Assembly: GCA_045628725.1 (NCBI GenBank)
Contig: JAZQPT010000057.1
Coordinates: forward strand, 1 to 56,686
Origin: JACQGD01 sp045628725
GTDB taxonomy: Bacteria; Patescibacteriota; Saccharimonadia; Saccharimonadales; Saccharimonadaceae
Length of the DNA: 56,686 bases
Reading direction: 5' to 3'
Shown: piece by piece, positions 15,944 through 25,366 of the stretch
Layout of the letters: each line of letters starts with the position of its first letter
Numbering within the stretch: position 1 is the stretch's first letter
Notes under the pieces: generated by a model
Seen by the model: only the letters and a program-made list of their open reading frames with translations
Databases searched by the model: none
Told to the model about the DNA's origin: nothing
Program-made: the position numbers and the translations under genes

Positions 15944-17914
15944 CTACATTTTTGAGCGGATATCTTCGATTAAATCACGCAGTTCGGCTGCCTTCTCAAA
16001 CTCTAGGTTTGCACTAGCGAGCGCCATTTGTCCCGAGAGGTCTTTGACAAGGGTCGCATACTCGTCTTTTGGTATCTTTTTCAGATCGAGCTTTGGTTTG
16101 CCGTCGTCTTTCATCGGTATCAGTGCGCGCAAACCTTCGTCGATCTCTTTAGCGACACTTGTCGGTGTAATGCCGTGTTTTGTATTGTAGGCGATCTGAA
16201 TTTCGCGGCGTCGATCGGTCTCGCTAATTGCAGCGCGCATCGAATCGGTCATTTTGTCGCCGTATAGTATTACCATCCCGTTTTCATGTCGAGCTGCTCG
16301 CCCCATCGTCTGAATCAACGCACTCGTCGACCGTAGGAATCCCTCTTTGTCAGCATCCATAATTGCAACTAGGCTCACTTCTGGCAAATCAAGTCCTTCG
16401 CGCAGCAAGTTAATCCCTACCAATACATCATAGACACCAAGTCGCAGGTCGCGCAGAATATCGCCGCGCTCTAATGTATCGACTTCACTGTGTATATATG
16501 CCGTTTTGATATCGATTTCCAGCATATACTGGCTAAGGTCTTCGGCCATGCGCTTCGTCAGTGTCGTCACTAACACACGCTGCCCTTTCGCCGTTCGATC
16601 ACGAATTTCTGCAATTAAATCATCAATCTGTCCATCAGTAGGACGTAGTTCAATCGTCGGATCAATCAGACCAGTTGGTCGAATTATCTGCTGTGCGGGT
16701 GGCGGGCTCTGTGCTAGCTCGTATTCGCCAGGTGTCGCTGAAACGTATATCGCTTTATTTATATGCTTATCAAATTCGTCAAACCGCAGCGGTCGGTTAT
16801 CAAGTGCAGATGGCAGTCGAAAGCCGTGTTCTACCAACACTTCCTTGCGTGCTCTATCGCCATTAAACATACCTCTAACTTGTGGTAAAGATTGGTGACT
16901 TTCGTCGACAAGCAGCAGCCAATCGTCAGGGAAATAATCGATGAGCGTTGCAGGCTGCTCACCTGGCTCACGATTGGTCAAATAACGACTATAGTTCTCG
17001 ATACCTTTGACAAAACCTGTCTCTTCTAGCATTTCAATGTCATATTTGGTACGCTGACTTAAACGTTGGGCCTCAAGGTACTTATCATGTTTTTCATACC
17101 ACTCGACGCGTTCGGCGAATTCTTTTTTGATGCATTCGATTGCATGTTCAAGCTTTTGCTTTGGAGTAACGTAGTGGCTACTCGGAAAGACAGTTACTTC
17201 ATTTGGTTCACCGAGTATCTCACCAGTCAATGGGTCGATGCGCGTAATACGGTCAACTTCGTCACCAAAGAATTCAATACGGTAGGCAACATCGCTTCCT
17301 GCAGGAAACACATCAACGACATCACCTTTAACACGGAATGTTCCGCGATGAAAATCAATGTCATTGCGCTGATACTGGATATCTGTAAACCAGCGGACAA
17401 GTTTGTCTTGCTGACGACGTTCACCCTTTTTGATCGTAATAGACATTTCGGAATAATCATCTGGCGATCCGATACCATAGATACAGCTAACACTGGCGAC
17501 GATAATAACATCACGGCGACTTAATAGCGCTGTTGTTGCAGCATGTCGTAGGCGGTCAATCTCGTCGTTAATTTTGCTGTCTTTTTCGATATAAGTATCG
17601 CTGCTGCTAATGTAAGCCTCTGGCTGGTAGTAGTCGAAATAACTTACAAAGTAATGCACTTCATTATCTGGGAAAAATGATTTAAATTCGCTATATAGTT
17701 GCGCAGCAAGTGTTTTGTTGTGCGCCAATACAAGAGTCGGCGTCTGCCGATCTTGAATAATGTTCGCCATCGTGAACGTCTTGCCCGACCCCGTCACACC
17801 CAGTAGCGTCTGCTCACGCTCGCCGTTATCTAATCCATCAAGGAGTTGTTTAATAGCTGCAGGCTGGTCGCCTGTGGGCTTGTACTTAGATTGCAGATTG
17901 AACTTCTGGCTCAT
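15944..17914 (-). CDS. uvrB: Excinuclease ABC subunit B
   Basis: The 656-residue damage-verification helicase of nucleotide excision repair. It has Walker A TLLGVTGSGKTFTMAN (about residues 37-52), the beta-hairpin region YYQPEAYISSSDTYIEKD, the DESHQSLPQ Walker B region, the helicase motifs including VLVGINLLREGLDLPE and QTMGRAARH, and a C-terminal UVR motif (LEFEKAAELRDLIEDIR) that contacts UvrC. Full length for the family. TATAAT ends 9 bases before the ATG at 17914, so it is leaderless. Confidence 0.96.
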   Translation of the reverse strand: MSQKFNLQSKYKPTGDQPAAIKQLLDGLDNGEREQTLLGVTGSGKTFTMANIIQDRQTPTLVLAHNKTLAAQLYSEFKSFFPDNEVHYFVSYFDYYQPEAYISSSDTYIEKDSKINDEIDRLRHAATTALLSRRDVIIVASVSCIYGIGSPDDYSEMSITIKKGERRQQDKLVRWFTDIQYQRNDIDFHRGTFRVKGDVVDVFPAGSDVAYRIEFFGDEVDRITRIDPLTGEILGEPNEVTVFPSSHYVTPKQKLEHAIECIKKEFAERVEWYEKHDKYLEAQRLSQRTKYDIEMLEETGFVKGIENYSRYLTNREPGEQPATLIDYFPDDWLLLVDESHQSLPQVRGMFNGDRARKEVLVEHGFRLPSALDNRPLRFDEFDKHINKAIYVSATPGEYELAQSPPPAQQIIRPTGLIDPTIELRPTDGQIDDLIAEIRDRTAKGQRVLVTTLTKRMAEDLSQYMLEIDIKTAYIHSEVDTLERGDILRDLRLGVYDVLVGINLLREGLDLPEVSLVAIMDADKEGFLRSTSALIQTMGRAARHENGMVILYGDKMTDSMRAAISETDRRREIQIAYNTKHGITPTSVAKEIDEGLRALIPMKDDGKPKLDLKKIPKDEYATLVKDLSGQMALASANLEFEKAAELRDLIEDIRSKM

Positions 17915-17923
17915 ATTGTTACT

Positions 17924-17929
17924 ATTATA
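17924..17929 (-). promoter_or_regulatory. -10 element of leaderless uvrB promoter
   Basis: TATAAT on the minus strand, 9 bases before the uvrB ATG, with no ribosome binding site. Confidence 0.6.
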
Positions 17930-17999
17930 CGCTACTTTGAATGTTACATCAGATCAGTAGGTCTATTGGCAACCGAACACGGCACGGCTGCGCTACAGC

Positions 18000-18608
18000 T
18001 TAGCCGCGGCCTGAGCGTTTTGCGCTGACATGATTATCGGTACCGTCATGAGCAAAATCACCGTACTTCTTATCAAGCACTTCGATAACACGCTGAACGA
18101 GTCGCTTAGGATCAGTATCATAGATGACGTCGCGAGCGCCAGGTGCTTCGATATTCTCAAGTAGCGTCGATACATAATCAGCAAGTCCGCCGCTTCCTAG
18201 AAGCACTCCGCATACTTTACGACTTTCAAGCGCCGTCGAAAGCTCGTGTAGGCTTCCCATTCGCCCACCGACAGTTATCACTGCATCACTGCTACGTACA
18301 AGGTGCACGTCGCGACCGACATATTCCATACCCGTAAAGTTAATGTAATCGAATTCAACTGTCGGTAATTTGTATGTTGCCACGTGCTCGCGGAACGAAC
18401 TAGCCGGAGAAAATCCAACAGAAATACCGCGAGTACCCACGACGCTTTTGGCTCCCATCGCTGCAAAATGTGGCAATCCTACTGTTGCACCTGTTAGCAA
18501 CGTCTTTCCTTCTTCGGAAATTGCTTTACCTAAATCGTAGGCAAGTTGATGTGACGCGGTGACAGTATCGCCACTTGCGGCGCCTGATACACAGATTTGA
18601 TATCTCAT
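18000..18608 (-). CDS. LOG-family (SLOG/Rossmann) nucleotide-binding protein
   Basis: A 202-residue protein with a LOG/TIGR00725-like Rossmann fold. It starts YQICVSGAASGD, has LLTGATVGLPHFAAMGAKS, and the signature GGRMGSLHE at about residues 113-121, matching the PGGxGTxxE loop of LOG proteins that bind nucleotide-phosphoribosyl ligands. Residues are altered compared with cytokinin-type LOG enzymes (Arg-Met in the loop), so activity as a phosphoribohydrolase is uncertain. Its ATG overlaps the stop of the 418-residue gene by one base, so the two act together in some way. Confidence 0.7.
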   Translation of the reverse strand: MRYQICVSGAASGDTVTASHQLAYDLGKAISEEGKTLLTGATVGLPHFAAMGAKSVVGTRGISVGFSPASSFREHVATYKLPTVEFDYINFTGMEYVGRDVHLVRSSDAVITVGGRMGSLHELSTALESRKVCGVLLGSGGLADYVSTLLENIEAPGARDVIYDTDPKRLVQRVIEVLDKKYGDFAHDGTDNHVSAKRSGRG

Positions 18609-19864
18609 TATTTAAATTCTCCTGTTGTTGGTTTCAATTTTTCTGGGGCGATCATGTCGTTATCTAGCTGCAGCAATACTTGCTGGTTGAGATTCGGGAA
18701 TCCCATATATCGTATAAATAATTCGTTCCACAGACTTTCACGGAAATGATACGAATAACGTCGTTCATATGGCTCACGGTTAGAATACGCAAAGCTAATA
18801 TCGAACAAGTTAAACGCTACTGGGAATCCATCGTGCCGTAGCCCAACATAGTCAAGGTCTTTCCAGAACTCAAGCTCGGAATCGATATGGAATAGCGAAT
18901 CCTCTGCTCGGCGCCAGTGCAGATCTTCTGGCTGAACGTGCGGCTGGAACGCCTCTGGGTGATCTTCGCCCTCAACTTTACCGAAATATCGCTGGATAAC
19001 GCGCCAGTGAATATTATTGCCGACTATTTGCGACGCATTGCTTGGATCAGCAATGAGGGTATTAACTACTATTTCGCCGAATTTTTTGTGCTTTGATTGA
19101 GCCTTGAAAAATGTTGAGTAAAGTTTCAGTTCGTTCATATAGTGAAGCAAGAGTGGTAGTGATTTAAGCGCTAGTCCACGCATTTTTGTTTGACGCATCG
19201 GTACGACAACTATTACACCAAGTTCTTTACTATGCGTTACGTTGTGAAGTTTCTTTTTTACAAAATGTTCTGCAAGTCCAACATATTTGTCATGATCCAT
19301 GATGACGATTTTCATATCTCGTTCTTCGTAGTCACTTGGCTGTATCGTCTTGAATAATTCATTGTAACGATTTAACCATTCAGCACCTTCAGAAAATCGA
19401 AGTGCCGTGTATACTTCGTTAAAATCTTCACCCGCAAGCATCTCATCAAGTGTTTTATAGCCTAACGTTTTAATGAGATTTTCGGGTGGCATTTGCTTTA
19501 GTAATTTTTTAGCAGAAGAATGCTTAAGGACGAATACTTTCCGCGAAAATGGAACACTGTTTGCCGCTTTGACCATTAACGGGACCATATGTGCGATATC
19601 TTCGGGATCAGTTGCACCGATCACCTTTGCCAGTCGAACATTGTCTATCGCTACGCGGTTCATAAGTGCCTGATATATCTCTTTGCCCGTTGAATCGGCG
19701 GGGTCGAGTCGCATCCTGCGCATACGATCATGTGCCGAGGTCAATATGTCAGCAACAAGACGGACATCTGCAGCGTTTCGGCCGCTGGCTTTTTCTAATT
19801 GTCGAATGCTCTGCGTAAATAACGGCTCTTCCGCATTAAGTAAATCTCTTAGTGTTTTTCCCAT
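18608..19864 (-). CDS. Conserved-looking hypothetical protein paired with the LOG protein
   Basis: A 418-residue soluble protein I do not recognise. The N-terminal half is helical and charged. The central part has IVIMDHDKYVGLAEHFVKKK and ELGVIVVVPMRQTKMRGLAL, reminiscent of an alpha/beta core. The C-terminal part is rich in aromatic residues (HWRRAED, YERRYSYHFRE, LWNELFIRYMGFPN). No signal peptide or membrane segment is visible. It is the first gene of a two-gene unit with the LOG protein. TATAAT ends 9 bases before the ATG, giving a leaderless start. Confidence 0.6.
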   Translation of the reverse strand: MGKTLRDLLNAEEPLFTQSIRQLEKASGRNAADVRLVADILTSAHDRMRRMRLDPADSTGKEIYQALMNRVAIDNVRLAKVIGATDPEDIAHMVPLMVKAANSVPFSRKVFVLKHSSAKKLLKQMPPENLIKTLGYKTLDEMLAGEDFNEVYTALRFSEGAEWLNRYNELFKTIQPSDYEERDMKIVIMDHDKYVGLAEHFVKKKLHNVTHSKELGVIVVVPMRQTKMRGLALKSLPLLLHYMNELKLYSTFFKAQSKHKKFGEIVVNTLIADPSNASQIVGNNIHWRVIQRYFGKVEGEDHPEAFQPHVQPEDLHWRRAEDSLFHIDSELEFWKDLDYVGLRHDGFPVAFNLFDISFAYSNREPYERRYSYHFRESLWNELFIRYMGFPNLNQQVLLQLDNDMIAPEKLKPTTGEFK

Positions 19865-19873
19865 AGTTACTCA

Positions 19874-19879
19874 ATTATA
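19874..19879 (-). promoter_or_regulatory. -10 element of leaderless promoter for the hypothetical-LOG unit
   Basis: TATAAT on the minus strand, 9 bases before the ATG at 19864. Confidence 0.55.
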
Positions 19880-19890
19880 TCATGCTTACG

Positions 19891-20868
19891 TTAAAATGGC
19901 TTTTCGTGAATGGGCATATGATGCAGTAGCGTACCTTTTGACAATATACCCGTTTTTGCTCCAATATGACCGACGACTGATGTCGAATTTGCGCTTGCGA
20001 ACACAACACAGTCAACGAGTTTTTTATTTTGCACCCATTGTGATAAAAATCCTGACCCAAACGCATCACCTGCACCTGTTCTGTCTACAACTCGAACATC
20101 CTGATACATGCCCGCGCGTACAATCGTTGTCTTATCGCTCGCAACAACGCCATTAGGACCGTCACTAACAACCACGACCGGTACATAGTGATGCAGATGC
20201 CGAACAAGCTCTTCTAAACTACCGCCCTCTACAATTTGCTGCGCTTCGTCTTTGTTTAGACAGAGTATTTCGACGTCATCCAGTAGACCCTTTAGCTTTT
20301 GAGGATGTGCTAATTCTTTCTTGCCGGGATTAAACATAATTTTAATATTATGTTTACGTGCTTCGTGAAATAGATCGTGAAGAATTTCAAAATTGCCACT
20401 AAGCGTCGATACATATAGCCAGTCAGCCTGGGTATCCTTAAGGATAAGATCCTTTTGATGATAGTGCGTTGACGCTCCGCGGTATGTCAGTATTGTCCGC
20501 TCGCCAGTTGGCGCCAGCAGTAGAACAGAGTAGCCGGTATTGTATTTGTGACTAAAACTCACCTGTGACGTATCAACGCCTTCATGGTCAAGAACGTCGA
20601 GGACCGCGCGGCCGGCAGGATCGTGGCCGATAGCCCCCATGAATACTGCGCGAATTCCCTGCCGAGCAAACGTAACTGCTGCGTTTGTAGCACCACCACC
20701 AGTACTGAAGGTGACATTATTCACATCCGCCTTGCCACCCAGTTCGAGTCGCATAAATTGCTCATGCGTCGTCTTGTCGCTTACCGGCTTAAATTCATCA
20801 CTGTGACTTAAAAACACGTCCTGAACGGCAGCACCAACAGCGATAATTTTTGTATGTTTCCCACTCAT
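19891..20868 (-). CDS. PfkB-family carbohydrate kinase (copy 1)
   Basis: A 325-residue ribokinase-fold sugar kinase. The N-terminal GGGATNAAVTFARQG segment matches the PfkB substrate motif, and DRTGAGDAFGSGF (about residues 260-272) is the PfkB anion-hole/catalytic motif with the catalytic Asp. Substrate cannot be read from the sequence; it may be fructose-6-phosphate, sedoheptulose-7-phosphate, ribose or a nucleoside. It follows the class II aldolase gene but has its own TATACT element 8 bases before the ATG, so it can be transcribed separately. Confidence 0.85.
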   Translation of the reverse strand: MSGKHTKIIAVGAAVQDVFLSHSDEFKPVSDKTTHEQFMRLELGGKADVNNVTFSTGGGATNAAVTFARQGIRAVFMGAIGHDPAGRAVLDVLDHEGVDTSQVSFSHKYNTGYSVLLLAPTGERTILTYRGASTHYHQKDLILKDTQADWLYVSTLSGNFEILHDLFHEARKHNIKIMFNPGKKELAHPQKLKGLLDDVEILCLNKDEAQQIVEGGSLEELVRHLHHYVPVVVVSDGPNGVVASDKTTIVRAGMYQDVRVVDRTGAGDAFGSGFLSQWVQNKKLVDCVVFASANSTSVVGHIGAKTGILSKGTLLHHMPIHEKPF

Positions 20869-20876
20869 TTATTAGT

Positions 20877-20882
20877 AGTATA
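20877..20882 (-). promoter_or_regulatory. -10 element of leaderless promoter for PfkB kinase copy 1
   Basis: TGCTATACT on the minus strand; the hexamer ends 8 bases before the ATG at 20868. Confidence 0.55.
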
Positions 20883-20932
20883 GCACTTACGCTTGTAATC
20901 AAAAAACTTCGTTGTAATTTGTAGACCAAAGA

Positions 20933-21844
20933 CTAGACGACAGCTTTGCCGGCACTACCGAATGCTTGGATCTTTTCTTCAACGACTTTTTGCACTTCGC
21001 CGTAGACTTCTGGCATTAATTTGACCACCGCATATTCATTCGGGTGTTCTGCAAGGACCTTTTCAAGTGTTTTACGGAATACATAGCGCATATCGCTATT
21101 GATATTGATCTTGCTAACACCAATTCTCGCCGCTTCTTCAAAATAGTGCAGAGGTGTGCCGCTGCCGCCGTGCAGACTAATGCCGACGTCAGACGCATCA
21201 CGAAGCTGCTGCAATAGTTCTAGGTCAAGTACTTTCGGTACAGGGTACTTACCATGCAGGTTACCAATTGCAGCGGCGAACGTATCAATGCCAGTCGCAT
21301 CGGTGAATGATTTAATACTTTCAGGAGTACTGAAGGTCTTTTTGATCTCTTCGAAATCAATACCTTCAGTGTGGACGTTAGACGATCCGCCAAAATAATG
21401 TGGTTCACTTTCGACAAGAGCCCCAGTAAATTTAGCATACTCGACTACTTCTTTGGTTTTTTCGATAATTTCTTCGGTAGTTGCATCGTGATTTGCCTGT
21501 GAGATATCGATATGGATAAATTCATACCCTGCATCAATCGCTCGCTTGCAGTCATCTACACTAGGGCTATGGTCGAGGTTGATATACATCTCGATACCAT
21601 ATTCTTCTTTGTAGTTATCGACAAGATCACGTATATTCTCGAGTCCCATTGCCTTGACCTCACCGTCACTTACTTCAACAAGTACTGGTGAATTAAGCTT
21701 TTGGGCAGCCTGACATACGGCAATCAATGTCTCTTGGTTGTCGATGTTAAAGGCACCTACTGCGAATCCTTGGCGACGTGTTCGTTGAAACAAGTGTCTA
21801 GCACGCAGTGTGTTTGCTCGAATTTGACTAATACTTAAACTCAT
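20933..21844 (-). CDS. fba: Class II fructose-bisphosphate aldolase
   Basis: A 303-residue zinc-dependent aldolase that joins or splits dihydroxyacetone phosphate and an aldehyde phosphate. Visible signatures: INLDHSPSVDDC (catalytic Asp and zinc His, about residues 88-99), HIDISQ, VESEPHYFGG, AAIGNLHGKYP (zinc His), SLHGGSGT (zinc His and phosphate loop) and NINSDMR. Length fits the FbaA/GatY class. A good ribosome binding site (AAGGAGA) precedes the ATG. It is the sixth gene of the rpiB-led operon. Action on sedoheptulose bisphosphate as well as fructose bisphosphate is plausible but not shown. Confidence 0.92.
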   Translation of the reverse strand: MSLSISQIRANTLRARHLFQRTRRQGFAVGAFNIDNQETLIAVCQAAQKLNSPVLVEVSDGEVKAMGLENIRDLVDNYKEEYGIEMYINLDHSPSVDDCKRAIDAGYEFIHIDISQANHDATTEEIIEKTKEVVEYAKFTGALVESEPHYFGGSSNVHTEGIDFEEIKKTFSTPESIKSFTDATGIDTFAAAIGNLHGKYPVPKVLDLELLQQLRDASDVGISLHGGSGTPLHYFEEAARIGVSKININSDMRYVFRKTLEKVLAEHPNEYAVVKLMPEVYGEVQKVVEEKIQAFGSAGKAVV

Positions 21845-21853
21845 ATAATCTCC

Positions 21854-22852
21854 TTAAATCCTCTCGGCTTTATACCAGTCAGGTGCTTTGGCTAGCAAAT
21901 CTTTGATCTGATCTTCGTTCAACAGACCTTCCTGTGCACCCACGTGCTGAACAACACTCGCTGGAGTAATTGGAGCCCACTGAAGTGCTCCTTCGAGCGG
22001 GTAGCCCTTAGCAAGCGCCGCAACGAACGTACTCGTGTAAGCATCCCCGCAGCCCGTTCGCTCTTTTGGTGCGGCAAAATCAGGATAAATCGGCATCTTG
22101 AACCTATTTGGTCCATCAGACGCATAGCTGCCGTTTGGTCCGTCGGTGATTACCACAATTCGCGGGCCGAGATTATGTAGACCGTTGAACAGATCGTGAA
22201 TTTCGCGTGTGTAATTATTTAAAATTAACTGCGCTTCTTCAAAATTAACCGCCAGCACTTCACTGCGTTTGTAGATGCGGTTTAGTCTCTCAGGGCCGGC
22301 CTTTAATTGGAACGTACCCGGCTGGAATGCAAGTTTAATCGAAGGATTAGCCTCGAGCCAATCAGCTAACTCGTCATGATATTTCATTGCGCCTTCTGAG
22401 ATAGAGCTAAAATACACCCAGTCAGGTAGCTCGTCATTATAAAAATGAGGCCAGCGATACTCGTATTTTTCGTGATTAATCAAAATCGTACGTTCTTCGC
22501 CGTACCATAGGACATAATGATAATTGCTTTTCTTGCCAGCATTGGCTTTGATGAAACGAGTATCGACATGGTCTCGCTGCAATGACAAAATCATCTCTCG
22601 ACCAGCTATGTCGTCACCGACGTTTGATACAAATGAGCTATTGAGGCCTAATTTAGCAAAACTGACCGCAGTGTTAGCGCTATTGCCGACTGCTTCGATT
22701 ACTTTGACTTCGTCAAACGGAATCTTAGTAGCAAAAGGAAGACTTAGGCGTGGCCCGTCTTCGGTCTCGTCGACCCTGCCGTGCTCTTTGTTTAATTTAA
22801 TAAACGCATCCGTCACCATGTCGCCGACGCTTAAAATATCGATATTAGCCAT
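21854..22852 (-). CDS. PfkB-family carbohydrate kinase (copy 2)
   Basis: A 332-residue ribokinase-fold kinase with GNSANTAVSFAKLG near the N-terminus and ERTGCGDAYTSTF (about residues 267-279) as the catalytic motif; the usual TGAGD reads TGCGD, and the catalytic Asp is kept. It lies between transketolase (15-base gap) and the aldolase (9-base gap), with a ribosome binding site AGGGAG. Position suggests that it phosphorylates a sugar phosphate used by these enzymes. Only moderately similar to copy 1, so the two probably have different substrates. Confidence 0.85.
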   Translation of the reverse strand: MANIDILSVGDMVTDAFIKLNKEHGRVDETEDGPRLSLPFATKIPFDEVKVIEAVGNSANTAVSFAKLGLNSSFVSNVGDDIAGREMILSLQRDHVDTRFIKANAGKKSNYHYVLWYGEERTILINHEKYEYRWPHFYNDELPDWVYFSSISEGAMKYHDELADWLEANPSIKLAFQPGTFQLKAGPERLNRIYKRSEVLAVNFEEAQLILNNYTREIHDLFNGLHNLGPRIVVITDGPNGSYASDGPNRFKMPIYPDFAAPKERTGCGDAYTSTFVAALAKGYPLEGALQWAPITPASVVQHVGAQEGLLNEDQIKDLLAKAPDWYKAERI

Positions 22853-22866
22853 TTTTTTCTCCCTAA

Positions 22867-23859
22867 TTACTGATGGTACCGAGGTACGTTATTGATAAAT
22901 TCTTTTGTGACTACCGCAATCTTTGCCCCTGTAAGACCAAAATGATCTAGTAGCTCGTCTGGTTTGCCGCTTTCGCCAAATCGGTCGAGCATACCAATGC
23001 GCTTGAGTGGCGTCGGTAGTTTCTCGGAAAGCAGCTCGGCGACTGCACCGCCAAACCCACCATTCACCTGTGCTTCTTCTGCGGTAATAACGCGTCCTGT
23101 TTTGCGTGCGCTAGCAAGAAGAGTACCTTCGTCGAGTGGCTTAATCGTCGGCACATGCACGACTTCTGCACTAATGCCGTGCTGTGCTAGTTCATTTGCA
23201 GCAAAAAGCAACTGCGGAGTCATAAGACCAGTACCGAACAAGCTGACGTCGTGACCTTCGCGCAGCACATAGGCTTTTCCTATTTCAAAAGGCGATTCGT
23301 CAGTACTAAACACGACTGACTTTTCACGGGCAAGACGTATATAGCTTGGTTTGCCGTTTTCGGCGATAGCCCTGGTCGCTTTTTCTGCTTCGATACTGTC
23401 GCCAGGAACGACAACTACCATATTTGGCAACACGCGCATCAACGCGATATCTTCGAGCATCTGGTGCGTAGCACCGTCTGGTCCAACGCTGACTCCAGCA
23501 TGCGAGCCAACGATTTTGACCGGCTGATCGTTGAGCGCAATCGTCGTTCGTATCTGTTCCCAGTTTCGTCCGGGGCTAAATGCCGCATAACTACTTGTAA
23601 ACGGAATTTTACCAGCGCGGGCCATGCCGCTTGCCACAGTTACAAGATTCTGTTCTGCAACGCCCACTTCAACGTATCGGTTTGGAAACGCGTCTCGGAA
23701 TAGGTGCATTTGTGTGCTTTCCGTCAGGTCAGCGCAAAGGGCAACGATCGCTTCATTTGCTTCACCTGCGGCTTTTAGTCCGCGGCCAAATCCGGCACGA
23801 ATCGGCTCTTTTTTAGCCTCGTCGGTAAATACATTTGGATCTAATGGATAATGGCTCAT
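22867..23859 (-). CDS. Transketolase, C-terminal subunit
   Basis: A 330-residue chain holding the pyrimidine-binding and C-terminal domains of a split transketolase. ALCADLTESTQ and RYVEVGVAEQNLVTVASGMA (the catalytic Glu that activates thiamine diphosphate) are visible, as are YAAFSPGRNWEQIR and SHAGVSVGPDGATHQ. It transfers two-carbon units in the non-oxidative pentose phosphate pathway. Its ATG overlaps the N-terminal subunit stop by four bases (ATGA). Confidence 0.92.
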   Translation of the reverse strand: MSHYPLDPNVFTDEAKKEPIRAGFGRGLKAAGEANEAIVALCADLTESTQMHLFRDAFPNRYVEVGVAEQNLVTVASGMARAGKIPFTSSYAAFSPGRNWEQIRTTIALNDQPVKIVGSHAGVSVGPDGATHQMLEDIALMRVLPNMVVVVPGDSIEAEKATRAIAENGKPSYIRLAREKSVVFSTDESPFEIGKAYVLREGHDVSLFGTGLMTPQLLFAANELAQHGISAEVVHVPTIKPLDEGTLLASARKTGRVITAEEAQVNGGFGGAVAELLSEKLPTPLKRIGMLDRFGESGKPDELLDHFGLTGAKIAVVTKEFINNVPRYHQ

Positions 23860-24719
23860 TGGTGTTCTCCCTCGATACGGCCTTGTAATGTTCGTAATTT
23901 ATGTAATGCGTTTTTTGCTTGTTCACTGTTAGGCGGCGCGCCGTGCCAGTGATAGTCATATTCCATGAAGTCAACACCTTTGCCTGGAATCGTATGGGCG
24001 ATAATCACGCTTGGCATATTCGTTATAGCCTTGGCCATACTTACAGCATTGATCACGCTCTCTATGTTATGCCCGTCAACTTCTTGAACGTGCCAACCGA
24101 ACGATTCCCATTTACCATGCAGGTCTTCTAGCGGCATCACGTCTTCGGTCGTTCCATCGATTTGAATATTATTACGGTCGATGATAACTATCAGCTGAGA
24201 AAGCTTGTACTTTCCAGCAAACATTGCAGCTTCCCATATATTACCTTCATTTAGCTCGCCGTCACCTGTTACCGCATAGACAAAACGATGCGGCTGACGA
24301 TCTATATACTGCAACGTATACGCGTAGCCAGCTGCTTGGCTAAGACCACTGCCTAGTGGGCCACTCGTGTTTTCGAGCCCTGGTAGCTTCGTACGCTCAG
24401 GATGTCCCTGCAATCGACTACCAAATTGTCGTAGCGTCAGTAATTCTTCTTTCGGGAAAAATCCAGCCTCTGCCATTGCTGCATACTGCACTGGAACAGT
24501 GTGTCCGTTACTAAGGAAGAAAATGTCTCGCTCGGCCCATTCAGGTTCATCAGCGCGGTAATTCAATATATTAAAGTATAGCGCCGCAAAAATATCAGCA
24601 AGTCCTAGCGGCCCCGCGCTATGACCACTGCCCGCACACTCAAGCATCGTGATGATATCCTGACGAATAAGAAGCGCCTTTTGCTCAAGTTGTTTAATTG
24701 TATACTGCCCACCACTCAT
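23856..24719 (-). CDS. Transketolase, N-terminal subunit
   Basis: A 287-residue chain holding the pyrophosphate-binding domain of the split transketolase. The thiamine diphosphate motif is complete: GDGELNEGNIWEAAMFAG followed by IIDRNNIQIDG. SGHSAGPLGLADIFAALYF and NGHTVPVQYA are also typical. Starts 2 bases after the rpe stop; partner of the C-terminal subunit downstream. Confidence 0.93.
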   Translation of the reverse strand: MSGGQYTIKQLEQKALLIRQDIITMLECAGSGHSAGPLGLADIFAALYFNILNYRADEPEWAERDIFFLSNGHTVPVQYAAMAEAGFFPKEELLTLRQFGSRLQGHPERTKLPGLENTSGPLGSGLSQAAGYAYTLQYIDRQPHRFVYAVTGDGELNEGNIWEAAMFAGKYKLSQLIVIIDRNNIQIDGTTEDVMPLEDLHGKWESFGWHVQEVDGHNIESVINAVSMAKAITNMPSVIIAHTIPGKGVDFMEYDYHWHGAPPNSEQAKNALHKLRTLQGRIEGEHQ

Positions 24720-24721
24720 GA

Positions 24722-25366
24722 TTAAATCACCCCTTGTTTATTAACTTCCGCTACCAATGCCTCGTACGCTGCTTGCGGATCAGCAGCTTTTTGCACGCCG
24801 CCGCCCACATTTAGTACGTCCACTCCGCCCTGTGAAAGGCTAAATGCATTATCGATATTCACGCCGCCGTCCCAACCAATCTCTAGTCCACTGTTGATAC
24901 CTTTGATGAGTCGTATCTTTTCAAGCTGCATAAGACTGGCCGTACCACCATATTTGCCTAGGTCACCGCTAAATATCATGGCGTGATCTACTGCTTCAAG
25001 CACCGCTGCGATATCGCCAGGTACTGTCGCACGCATCAGAGCGACGCCCGCACGAATACCTTGTTGTCGTACCTGCTGAATTAACGGTAATAGGTCTTCT
25101 TGTACTTCTGCATGGAACATTATCATGTGTGGCTTAAGTGCAATCAGCTGCGGTAGGTACTGCGAAGGAGTCGCTACCATTGCGTGTATATCAACGATCC
25201 ATTCTTGTGGCCACCAAATCTGTGATGGATCAAGTAGGTTGATTGGCGCGAATGTATTGTCGCTAATATCGACATGGATACGCTGTGCGAACAAGTGTAT
25301 CCGCTCAAGTGATGCTTTGTATTCTTCTGGGGTGGTTACGGTGACACAGGGGGCTATAACGGGCAT
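24722..25366 (-). CDS. rpe: Ribulose-phosphate 3-epimerase family protein
   Basis: A 214-residue TIM barrel related to Rpe, which interconverts ribulose-5- and xylulose-5-phosphate. IHVDISDN (normally HVDVMDG), VDIHAMVA (normally DVHLMV), FSGDLGKYGG and EIGWDGGVNIDNA carry equivalents of the catalytic Asp pair and phosphate loop. Several of these are more divergent than in typical Rpe, so a related specificity such as allulose- or hexulose-phosphate epimerisation cannot be excluded. The position between rpiB and transketolase favours Rpe. Start overlaps the rpiB stop by one base. Confidence 0.78.
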   Translation of the reverse strand: MPVIAPCVTVTTPEEYKASLERIHLFAQRIHVDISDNTFAPINLLDPSQIWWPQEWIVDIHAMVATPSQYLPQLIALKPHMIMFHAEVQEDLLPLIQQVRQQGIRAGVALMRATVPGDIAAVLEAVDHAMIFSGDLGKYGGTASLMQLEKIRLIKGINSGLEIGWDGGVNIDNAFSLSQGGVDVLNVGGGVQKAADPQAAYEALVAEVNKQGVI

